From: Limnomonas spitsbergensis | Lineage: Eukaryota > Chlorophyta > Chlorophyceae > Chlamydomonadales | Assembly: GCA_037349105.1 (NCBI GenBank) | Contig: JAYJMM010000124.1 | Location: 9,284,001 to 9,348,000 of the forward strand | Reading direction: 5' to 3' | Length of the DNA: 64,000 bases | Shown: piece after piece, positions 1 to 12,000 of the stretch | Layout of the letters: the number at the start of each line of letters is the position of its first letter | Position numbering within the stretch: position 1 is the stretch's first letter | The notes under the pieces: model-generated | Told to the model about the DNA's origin: nothing | The model's input: the letters and a program-made list of their open reading frames with translations, nothing else | The model's database searches: none | Made by a program: the position numbers and the translations under genes

Positions 1-3000
1 TGAGGGATGATGGAGAGAGATTGGTGTGACATGCAGTGAAGACACAAACATGCGGTACAGCGAGGCCGTAGAACCGCCTCACCTGCGGTACAGCTAGGAC
101 GCAGTACGATGTCACATTCTCTGACAGCCCCAGCAGTACAGACAGGCAGTTGGCCGCCTCTCGCCGCAGCTCTGAGCTTTCACGAGGAACCATGAGCTTG
201 CAACACACCTGGCAGGACATGGGCATCAGCGAGGGTATGGACAAGGCCATGAAGGATGGCATGGGCATAAACGAGGGTATGGACATGGGCATGAACAAGG
301 GTGTGGGCATGGGCATGGGCTTGGGCACAAACGATGGTGTGGACATGGGCATGAACGGGCATGGGCACAGAAGGGTGGGCATAGGCATGGGCATGGGCAT
401 GAACAAGAGTGTGGGTACGGGTATGGAGGAGGGCATCAATATGGGCATGAGATTCAATGAGGGTGTGGCCATAAGTGTGAACATGGGCATGGGCATGAGC
501 ATGGGCATGGATACAGCATGGAGCATGGCGCACAGACATAGGCAAGGGCATGAGAGTGGACATGTGCATGTGCATTGATATGCGTGCAGAAGCCCTACCT
601 GCGCTATCTCCTTGACTTTGAGCCCCTCCTTGTTCCGGCTGCCTTGGTTGCGCCAAGAAGGTGACGCAGGCGGTCCCTTTCCCGGGGACAAGCATGAGGG
701 GAAGCGCGCGGTCGGCGGCAGCGACAGCGACGGCAGGCTGGGCAGGCTGGTCATAGGCCAATCGGGGAGGCCAGTCATGGGCCGCTCGCCACCGCCCACT
801 GGGCTTCCAGGCCTATGATCCCCTGCAGGCAGAGTGCATGGACAGAGGGTCGGGATCCACAAATTTTACATCAGAGCATCTATATCTGAATGTATAGATT
901 AAAGCATCCTGATCTGACCATCTAGATCAGAGCATCAGGTTCAAAATACAAATCGTCAGGGAATTTCGGAGTGCCATTCCCTGAGCCCCTTACCCTGCGC
1001 CCCAAACCCCGAGACATCATTACCTGTCGGGGATGTTGCCTCCAATACTTTGGATCTCAAGCTCTGTGCCAGCCCCGACATCTGGAGCTGCTGTGAGGGC
1101 AAAGGACATGAACAGGGGCATCAGCAGGCAGGACACATTTCCAGGTTCCGAATTGGAAACAGCGCATTGGGCCGCTATTCTCCTACACCCTAGACCCTAC
1201 GGCCTTCACCTTGAGCAAGAGGCCCCTGCCCCTGCAAATCACCTTGAGCACTGACAGCATGTACATGCACCAACACCGTTTGCTGACCAAAGCGCCGATC
1301 GACACCATGTCACCATAATGCAGAACCCTTCGGCATGAATTCCTAGTGCCTTTCACCATCTGGGCTGAGTCTGTTGTTGCTGTCACTCACATATTGAATG
1401 CTTGTACCGCTTGTACTGCTCACCTGTTGGATCCTTGGAGTGCTCATCCTCTGTGGCCACGTCGTCATGCTAGGGTCCTGGGCTTCAGTGCTCAGCAGGT
1501 CGGAGATCTCGGCTGGGAGCTCCAACTCGGGCAGGCCATTCTGGAGGCAGCAAAAGAGTGGACCTAGAAGAGTGAATATTCAGACTGATATTCAAGGTCT
1601 GGTCCCAAGATCAGGGTTTGGTCTCAGGATCAGGAGCAATCGATGGCCCTGGCTGCATGCCCTGTGATAGGCATCATGCATCTGTATTGGGGAAGTGGAA
1701 GCATCAAACGCCTCAACTAATAGATGCGACCCATGAGCTACCGGTTGAATGTTCAAGGTCCAAGTCGTAGGGACTCAGTGTTCCTTGTTCAGGGTTCAGG
1801 GCCGAGCACATGCTCATGACGCCCTTCACCTACCCTGCACCCTGCACCAATGCCCCACCCTCCGCCCCTTCCCCACCCTTCACCCTGTCCCCGCCCTGCA
1901 CCCATGCCCGTGCGCTGGACCCACTTTTCAACCCTGCCTACAACTACAGTCCACCCGACACTCACTCTTCACCCGCCACCCACACTTGTACACCTGACCC
2001 CCCCTTCCCCCTTCACTCAAGCCTGACCCTTCCCCCGACACCCCACCCACCCCAGATGCCCAGAACACCGTCAGACAGCGCAGCCCTGTCATTGCATGCA
2101 GCCGCGTCGCATGGAGGGCCGGCTCTAGACCCTCCGCCTCCCCGCCGCCACCACCACCCCTGCCGCCACCCCCACCGCTGCCTCCTCCCCCACCGCTGCC
2201 TCCTCTGCCGCTGCCATCATGCAAAACAGGGAACGATCCCTCAAGCCCGCCCTGCAGCTGAGTCTTGGGCAGCGGCTCGCTCCACGTCCCACCCACACTG
2301 CCCACACCGCTGCCGCCACTTCCTTGTTTGGGCGGGGTCGTCCTGCCTGCCTGCCGCCTGCCAGCCCCCACAGCCACACTGGGCGGTTGCCCGCCCGAGC
2401 TGCTATTGGCCATCCTGCGCCCCGAGGCTCCACCGCCCCCCATAGTACCGCACGCATGCGCCCGTAGGTCTCCGGAGTACCGCGAGAAGCGGGACAGGAA
2501 AATTCGCTGCTGGCGGCTGGGGGGGGACCTTTGAGAGGGAGGACGTTTGGCAACAGGCAGTGGCCTCAAATCATCATCAGCACGTCAGACAAAGAATCGC
2601 CACCGGGCTCACATGAATGCATACAAGTGAGTCAGATCGCAATTATGTTGAATTTTTCCTGCACGGTCAGAAACTGCCCGCTTGGGTCCATCAGCCACCT
2701 CCCAGGTCGTTCCCGCCCCAAGCGTGACACATTTTTCTTTCTTTTCATTCTCACTGCTTGGCTAATGCTGCTCAGACCATGCATCAAGTCAGTACTTCCT
2801 CTGGATGGTTGAGTCCTGGCCCCCCTAACCCCCATCCCCTGCCACCCTCGGGTCCCTCCATCTGTCAACTGCTACACGGGGATAAGGGGGGGGGGGGGGC
2901 AACTAGTTCACATCTGGGCGCACCATGGGAGCCCAGGCTCAAATGGAATGACCGAACGCGGATACACCTTTGAATTGAGCATACGAGGGCGCACGCCCCA

Positions 3001-6000
3001 CACCTCTTCCCTAAAGCAGCTTCCCTACACCTCCATCCACCCCCACCTCGCCTCAAACTCGCTCAAGTCCCGCATCGAGGCGCACAAGCATAGCAGGTCC
3101 ACCACACCCGGGCACTCTGCCAGCTGTGCCAGGAAGCTCATCTGGGCGTGACCTCCTCCTCCTCCTCCTCCACCTCCTCCTCCTCCTCCTGTTCCTCCAC
3201 CAGGGCTAAATCGGCTGGGAGAGAGCGGGGCTGTGGCTGCAGGCGATGCAACATGGTTGTCGTCTGCCAGCGCGTAGCAGCAGGCCATTGCAATCACCTC
3301 GGTGAGGCAGGCCAGGCTCAACAGGGCGTCCGACCGGAATTCGGAGCGGGAGTTGGCGCGGGAGTGGGAGCGGGGGGCCTCAGATCTGACTGGGGACTCC
3401 CGCGGAACTGCGGACAAGTCGGCCAGGAGCTGCGCAACACACAAACACACCGGTAGTCTGGTACTGTGAGACGGACATCGCGATGACGTGGGGGGACAGA
3501 GTCAGCCCCCAACCCCACACATGTATCTCATTGCTTTCAAGACCTCCCTCATAAATGCACAAACTAGGTCCTTCCTAATCTTCAGGCGGGGGCTCCCTGG
3601 TCCCCCCCGGATCTCAGGCGGCTGCCAGGCAGCCATGTTTTGTATTCATACAGTTTCCACACATCCGTGACGTTAATCCCCCCATACCTGTGGCAGCACA
3701 CACCCTCCACACAGACAGGGACTGGAAACAGCATGAGCCCCCAACTCTCACCAGTGACACATGCCGGGTCAGTAGATCTATGGACTCCGGGATGGATCTG
3801 ATCTGATTCAGTCCGCTGGGAAATGCCGTGAGGAGCTGTACCAGGCAGGTGCAGGTGCAAGCCAGGCTGGAGGGGTCCAGGGCGCAGTGGAGCTGGACCT
3901 CGGGCCTGCAGGAAGGGAGGGGAGCGAGCCGTGTCAATGGGGGGCAGGGAGGAGGGGGAATGAGCCTTGTCAATGAGGGGCAGGGAGGAGGGGGAATGAG
4001 CCATGTCAATGGGGGGCAGGGAGGAGGGAGAGTGAGCCGTGTCAATAGGGGGCAGGGAGGAGGGAGAGTGAGCCGTGTCAATGGGGGTCAGGGAGGAGGG
4101 GGAATGAGCCGTGTCAATGGGGGGCAGGGAGGAGTGGGAATGAGCCATGTCAATGGGGGGCAGGGAGGAGGGGGAATGAGCTGTGTCAATGGGGGGCAGG
4201 GAGGAGGGGGAATGAGCTGTGTCAATGGGGGGGAGGGAGGAAGGGGGGTGCGCCGTGTCAATGGAGGGCAGGGAGGAGGGGGAGTGAGCCGTGTCAATTG
4301 GGGGCAGGGAGGAGGGGGAATGAGCCGTGTCAATGGGGGTCAGGGAGGAGGGGGAGTGAGCCGTGTCAATTGGGGGCAGGGAAGAGGGGGAATGAGCCAT
4401 GTCAATGGGGGCAGGGAGGAGGGGGAGCGCGTATCAGGCAGGGAGCGGGTTTGAAGCCCCATCCTCCTTCATGCTCGTCTCTTATCGTGCCCCTTAAAGC
4501 CGCCCTTCCACCCCTGACCGCAAACCTAATATTGCCTGATCCAACCTGCCGAATCCCACATCCAACCCTCACTTTGGGTGGTATCGTCCCAGCAGGGCGC
4601 GTGCAGCTGTTGGCGAGCCGAATGCGAGCAGCCTGTCGTGTCCCACATGCTCTGCTGGCGGCCAGGTGGCGAAGCTGGTGAGGCCCAGGCACTCCATCAG
4701 GAGCAGCACAAACTGGTTCAGGTGGGGAGGGAGCGCCTGAGGGGGCGGGAAGGGGCAGAAGCAGTGGGGGGAGGGGGGGGCGGGGCGGGGAGAGAGATGT
4801 TACCTGTTAGATACAGACAAGGGGTTTAGGGTTTAGGGGGTGAGACAGAGTCTGGCGAGCAGGCGGGGGCGGAAGAGGGGGGGGAGGGGCGAAGGCAGCG
4901 TTAAGTGGGGGGGAGGGAGAAGGGAGGTGTCACCTTTCTTATAGAAACAGAACGGTGCCTGACAATCCACAAGCACGCACACACGCCTGGACGCACTGCA
5001 GGATGCAAGCTGCAGTACAAGTCATTTGATTGCATGGTGAGCAGCGTAAGAGGCAGGCCTGCGAGGCGCCTACCTCTTTGAAGGAGTTGTAGTCCAGCAG
5101 GTGGACCAGCAGCAGCAGCGCCTTGCCCTGGACGACCAGGTCCCCGCTGGCAAGGACCTCTGACAGAGCGGGCAACAAGGTGAACTCCGAAACCAGCTGC
5201 GGATTCACCCGAGTAGGAGGAGGCAGGGGTAGGGAGGAAGCTGTCAGCTAGGTGCAGGGCATGTGAAACCAGCAGTTGGGTCTCAAGAGGAGCAATGTGG
5301 CCTTGGAAGCAGGGGCACGTGCACAAGAGGGAGTGGGAAGGATGGGGCATCGATGAAGCCAGTGGGATTGGTTGGGGTCAAGAGGGGGAGGGGTGGCTCT
5401 GAAACCAGCCACCTTCCAAAAGAGGGGGGCATGGGCAGTCTTTCTTTTTTCGTGACTCAGCTACATGTCAGCGACCTCCGAGCTTCTGGCCGGAGACCCC
5501 TTTTGTGGCCAGCCATGCTGCTTTGACCACCAGACATTGGCTGGTCTAGCTTTGGCCCCCATCGGGCCTTTGGCAGCCGCGGGGCGGACTGCTGAAGGTG
5601 GCCTTGTAGCCGGAAAAAGAAACACTGGTCATGGGGCCCTGAATGAGCTAAGCCACCCCAGGAAAGAGTATCAGTGCTCTTAACCAGCTGTGAATTCAAA
5701 ATAGGGTGTGCCGTGTCTCTGAAACAAGATAAACATCTACATGATGGTGAGATGGTGAGTCTGTCCAAACAGATACACACTCGCAGAAATTTATATCTTG
5801 GCTATTAAACCAGCAGCACATCTGCCACTCGACCTAGATGTGCAAAAAGTCTCCTCCCTCTCTACATCTCTGCTGCCTCCCTTTCCCCCTTCTCTACCCC
5901 CTTTCTCCTCACTCTCTTCACCACCCCTCCCCCTACCCCCTTCTCATCCTCCCCGCCCCTTATGTTCCCTCTCCCACCCTCTCCTGCCCCCCTCCCTCTC

Positions 6001-9000
6001 CTCCCTCTCCTCACCCCTCCTGCCCCCCTCCCTCTCCTTACCCCCTCCTGCCCCTCTCCCTCACCTCCCTCTCCTCACCCCTCCTGCCCCCCTCCCTCTC
6101 CTTACCCCCTCCTGCCCCTCTCCCTCACCTCCCTCTCCTCACCCCTCCTGCCCCCCTCCCTCTCCTCTCTCTCCTCCCTCTCCTCACCCCTCCTGCCCCC
6201 CTCTCTCTCCTCCCTCCTCCTGCCCCCCTCCTGCCCCCCTCCCTCTCCTCCCCCCTCCTCACCCCTTCTGCCCTCCTCCCTCTCCTCCCTCTCCTCCCTC
6301 CCCTCCCTCCCCTCCATCTCCCCACCTCTGCTGCCACCACTCCATCCTCCAGGCTTAAGAGGAGACCTAAGAGCAGATCTAGGGCCAGGCCTTGCAGCTT
6401 TGCGGTCCAGTCCTCCTCCACTAGACCTGAATAGGGCCACAGGCTCAACAGCGCTGCACACAAGGAGGGAGGCACATATAAAGCATGAGGCTCTAGTGCC
6501 GCTGTTGTTGCTGAATGTTTTCAATTTCCACCGGGCGTTCCTACCAGGCATTCAGTTGTGAGGGATCAGGGCTCCAGTCCTCGTAGCCCAGTCTAGAGGC
6601 ATGGCTGCCCTTTGCAGGGCAAAACACACAGTGCAGGACACTCCTATAGTGTGAAATTCATTTTGCAGCACAGGGTTTAGAGTGCAGGGTGCAGGTTTTC
6701 ATCTGTTGGGCTAAGATCTCCAGACCTGGTGACGCCCCTCTCAGCAGGGTGAGCCTAGTTGATAAGAGCAAGACCTTCAACCCTACACCTCCTATGCGAC
6801 GCCCCCTGCAGCAGACCCGGTCTAGGTAAAGAGTGCTCCACCCTGCCCCTCCACCCACATGTTGATGCCCCCCCCAGCAGGTTGAGCAGCGTGGGAATGA
6901 CCGAGGAGCGCGTGGCGATGACTGAGGCCACCCCTGCGGAGGAAACTGCGGTGTCGAGGCACAGCTGCAGCGCGGCAATGACGCCTGCGGGCCGGGCCGC
7001 AAGAGCAGGTTCGAACGAGGCGAGCAGGGGCGTCAGTGGGGGGGCGCCCAATCGTGCACGGAAGGTCGGGGTCTCCTCCTCAGCTCGGTCTGAACCACGG
7101 GCATTGGGGACCTGAGGGGGGAAATTAGGGTTAATTGGATGATTTTGAGGGGTCATTTGAATAATTTGGATTCGCACCCATCCCTCACCATGCATGACGT
7201 GGTAAGGCAACACATATTTATGGTGTCCCGTGGCCTGAACCTTCGCCATATCTGGATGATGAGCTTCTTCAGGCCACTCGACATCAACAGAATCCTTAAG
7301 GCCTCTCTCTCTCCCCTTCTCTCTCCCTGTCCTCCCTTCCCCGCTCCTTTTGCCGCCCCTTCACCTGGATGATGAGCTTCTTGAGGCCCGGGGAGCTTCG
7401 TTCAGGGCGGCCGAGATCCCCCAGCTGCTGCTTCTGTGGCAGCTGCAGCGGCTGTTGCGGCTGTCGCGTGGGAGGGCGCGGGTGGCCGTCCCCTTGGTCC
7501 TCAAGCAGTTTAATAATGGCCCCTAAGGCACCCGGAGACTGGAGTAACGCCTGAGGGAGTGACAGGAAGGGAGAGGGGACAGGAAGGGAGAGGGGACAGG
7601 GAAGGGTGGATACGAAGTCCAAGCCAAAGCAGGGTGAATACTTGTAGGACCTGGGGGGTGAAGCTCTTGTACCATGTTTTCATTGGTAAGATGAGGGCTG
7701 GCCTCTGGGGATGGCGTTGTGGACTGCTGTAGTCTCAAATTACTTAGGGTTGACGGTGTCCTGAACTCCTCAGTGGACATGGGTCCGTGTTTGCAGACTG
7801 CAGAGCTGTTACTTGTACCTCCCCAGTGTAACTCCATGCCCCCCCACACGTTACTCCATACCCCGACACGTCACTCCATGTCCCCCACACGTAACCTCCC
7901 ACACGTCACTCCCACTCTCACCCTGGTAAACTCTTCAGTGGAGATGGGTCCATGTTTACAGACTGCGGCCAGCAGAGCAGCCACAAACCCTTTGCACGAC
8001 CCGCCCGCCTCCTCGCCCCCGCTAGAGCCTGACCCGCGGCTGCAGGCGGGGGGCGGCAGCAGCAGCAGACTGGCCAGAGAGGCGAGCTTGGGCACGCAGG
8101 CGGCCAGGGCGGCAGTGAGGACGTCAGAGGACCTGAGGGGTTCGGGGGGGGATAAAGTCCAATTAAGGGAGAGGAAATTCAAGACAAGAGGGGAGGAGGC
8201 AGGCGAGGTGAAGAGGGTTTTTTGTGTGTTATGATAGCGGTGAGCGTCAGGTTGAGGTCTTCGTGTGCCTCCTCCCTCTTAAACTGCCCTTCAGCTGCAC
8301 TGGATTTTCGAGTTACAGTCGTCCTTATGGTCCAGGCATACGCACAGGCCTCTCCAGGGAGAAAGGAGATGAGTCAACACTTCATTTCTCAGGGGTCAGG
8401 GGATCTGACGACGCCTTCTCCTGCTCATCCCTTGCACTGCTGTGCCGAGTGCCCTTAACCCTCACACGCTTTAAAGGCAGGGGGGGGGGCAAGCACCGTC
8501 AGTTTTTTTATTTTTCGTGACTCAGCTACATGTCGGCAACACTCCAGCATCTGGCCGGAGGACCCATTTCTGGCCAACCATGCTACTTTGGCTACCAGTC
8601 GTAGGCCGGTCCAGGTTTGGTCCCAATCAGGCCATTGGTGGCTGTAGGGCAGGGCCTGCTAAAGCTGACTTGTAGCCGAATAAAGAACCACTGAGCACCG
8701 TGTCGAGAGGGCCAGCACCGAGTGTCTCTCCTAATTCCTGCCCCCCTTCAAGGCAAGTGTCCCGTCTGTTGATATGCTCATCCGTCTGTTTCCCACTCAT
8801 GCACATTCACCCTCCCACCCTCCCACACCTGCGTACTGAGTCATGCTGAGCCAGTAGAGCCAGGACTCCACATGCGCCTGCCTGCACACACAGGGGGACC
8901 GCCACGCCTCCCTGCGCACCCTCCTCCCCGCTCCCCGCTCCCGATGCCGTTGGGGACGGCGCGGGGCCGGGGTTGAGCGCCAGGTGTGTGAGCAGTGCCA

Positions 9001-12000
9001 CCAGGCAGGTGGGTCCTTGACGGGCGGGGCAACCCGCTCCACTGGAGGCCTGCGAGCCGACAGCCTGCACAAGAGGGAAGAAGGGGGAGGAAACAATAGT
9101 GGAACCCCGGGGTTGAGCATCGGTTGTGGAAGCAGGGCCACCTGGCAGGTGCGCTGCAGGGGAGGGGCAACCAGCTGCACTGCTGGCCGTTACCTTTGCA
9201 GCTGTTAAATATGCAGCATCTAGATGTCAGTGATCCTTACGTCCGGTCGTTGCGTATGCCCTGCATATTTTTGTACGGGCCAGGTCACCTTTGGCGGCCC
9301 GCCGGACGGCCACCCCTGGGCCGATGGGGACCAAACCTTGACAGGCCTGCAGCCAGTGGCCCAAACAGCAGGGGGTTGCTGCACCAGGCTCCCAGCACCA
9401 ACCCTGATGAAGCGGAGTTGTAGCTGAGGCAAACCAAATAAACACTGACATACATGTGAGAGCTACGTGTGGTAATTACAAGCGTTGCCATAACAAGCAC
9501 GTGGGGGATACATGCAGACTCTGTGACAAGCGCTGCCATACATGTGAGATAAACATTGTGTGTACCTTTCTACCTTTTGTGCAGCATACGTTCAGCGGGT
9601 GTACAGCCGGTGTGCTGTTTGTGTACTGCTGTGCCCATGCACCAAGACACTTGTGTGCCCAAGTATGCTATGTGTGTGTTTGCATGTGTCTTTCTTGACG
9701 GGTGCGCATCCACTGTACAGCCTGTGTACAGCCTGCGCACCTGGGTGAAGAACATGGTGAGCGCTGCCTCCGGGCCGTGGCCAGCCAGCATGAGCAGCAA
9801 TGAGAGCGCTTGCTCCTCAGCAGGCAGCCACAACAAGGGGTCGCCGCCTGATCCGCCACCCCCCCACACATCTGCAGGGCCCTGAGGGGGCAGGCCCGCA
9901 CCCACTGCCTGCCTCAGGACGTGCTCCACTGCCAGCCTGAGGCCTGTAGGTGGCGGGCAAAGGTTTTAGGGTATAGGGTGTGGGTTCAGGTATAGGGCTA
10001 ACTGGTTAAGTGTGTGGGAAGTGAGGTTTGGGATGGGATGTCGGGCTAAGGGTGCAGTTCACTAACTTGTCCCCGCTACAGACCAGGTGGGATCCAGCCT
10101 GATCCCTCCTCCTGCGTCCATTTCATCCTTCACCTCTTACCCCTCCCCCCCCCCAGCGCCTGCAGCCCTCCCTCTCACCTGTGTTGCTGCACATCAGTGT
10201 GGCGCACTCCTCGTCCTCTCGGCAGGCGGCAACGGAGCTGACCAGGGCCTTCATCAGCCGGGTGGCAGTGGCAGGACCGGGGCTAGACACCAGAAGGGCA
10301 TGCAGGGCATGACCACAGCTCTCCCTGCAAGGGAAGTATGCAGTCAGGGCAAAATCATGGCCAGTGCAAAAACACTGAGGGCTAGAAGTATAGAGCTAGG
10401 TTGAGGTTGTAGATACAGGGTTTAGGGTTGTGGGTTAAGGCCTGGGATGTGTATTCACATGAGGGCTTCAAGAATGGAATTGAGTCAACTGTCCAGTATG
10501 CAATATGCATTATAAATGGTGTTGTCTGAAGGCAAGTCTTCTCCGGGTGAGGTTGTGACAGTATGCTGCGAGTTTGAGGATCCTGCGCTGGCAGCGTGTG
10601 CATGCTCTGTACTGCAGCAGATGTTTTGCCATCTTCCGCAAAGTGAGGCCAGGCTTTTGGTGGTCCCTCTCCCCCTGGGGTTACCCTGGTTGCACTATTT
10701 TAGCTGTCCAGGGGTAAATGGGAACAGATATACCAAAGTGGGGACAACTGTACCACCCCCCTACTGGAGAAAGCTACACCTTGCACCCTCATATTTCAAG
10801 AGCACCAGGAGAGAAGATAACGCTACAGCCTACACCCCAAGAGTGGTGGGCACGAGCCCCTCTCCACTAACCTGACAGTGCCCAGCGCAGTCCCTCCAGG
10901 CCTCAACCAACATACTGACGCCACCCTCAGGCCGCGCATGAGGTGCTAGAGTGGGGCTGACATGAAGGCGAGTCACCAACCCTACTGAGACCTGCAGCCC
11001 CATCCCTACCTGCAGTGCATGTGTGTCAGATGCAGGCGCTGCAGCAGAGACGCCACCCTCAGGCCGCGCATGAGGCGCTGGAGGTTGCTGTCCGAGGAGA
11101 GCTGTTGTGCGGAGGTGGGGGTGGAGGCAAGCAGGCGCAGGAGGCCTGCAGGGACCATGTAGCATCATAATTTAAACCCATAACCGCGTGGGGAGCACAG
11201 CAGCAGCAAAAAGCTCAGCATCACAAGAAGAGTGGCACGGCTGTGGCAAGGGGCTTATATCCTGGACCCTACATCTGACCCCTCCTCCTCAACCCTTACC
11301 TGCTGCGACCCTCATCCAAAACCCTCATCTACTGCAACCCTCTCACCAAACCCTCACATGCTGTGACCTTCCCCCTCCCCCCCCACAAACACAACTCCCA
11401 CCTGCTGCATGCATCTGCACCACCACCTCCTGCTCCACGTCGTATTCGGAGCGCTGCTTCAGGTCCCATGATGCTGACACCGACACCCCGCTCCCCCGCG
11501 CCACGCTGTTGAGCGCGCTGGCGAAGGCGGCCAGGTCCCCGCCACCGGCACCAGCAAACTTTGAACAGCCGCCGCCTGCTAAGACATTGCCGGCGCTGAA
11601 GGAGCCAAAGTCCAGGCCACCGCCGCCCTCACCACACCTGTAGTGGTATGGATAAGGAGGGTTAAAGGTTCAGGAGGTTAGAGGGTGGAGGGTTGAAGGT
11701 TAAGGGCCGAGGGTTTAATGTGAAGGGTTGAGGCTTAAGAGTTTGCGGTGAAGTAGGGTTGAGGGTTCAGGGTCTGATGGCTGAGAGTAGAGGGTCAAGG
11801 ACTGAGGTTTCAGGCTTGAATGTCAACTGCGCAGTCTTGAGGAACTTCACGACTGCAGGCTGATAGCTCGGCACAAACCAGACCCCCACTCATAAGCGTA
11901 TTCGTTTATCAGATTTAGGGCATAGGGTGAAGGGCTGCATGGTTTGAAATGAAATAACAAAGTATGCAACACTAGCAGACTTCTCACAGATCTTTGCGGA

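Noticed and set aside
200..761. Long His/Ala/Thr-rich frame on minus and Met/Gly-rich frame on plus
   Set aside because: Both come from the GGGCATG minisatellite; no splice-consistent coding support.
3582..4454. Long repeat-protein frames on both strands
   Set aside because: The 36-bp minisatellite keeps frames open; it sits in an intron between two exons that join in phase without it.
4818..4842. TTTAGGG repeats suggesting an interstitial telomere
   Set aside because: Only two units; other GGGTTTAGGG/GGGTTCAGG words here are scattered and degenerate.
5798..6561. Pro/Leu/Ser-rich frames of almost 200 residues
   Set aside because: Compositional open frames over a polypyrimidine tract in an intron.
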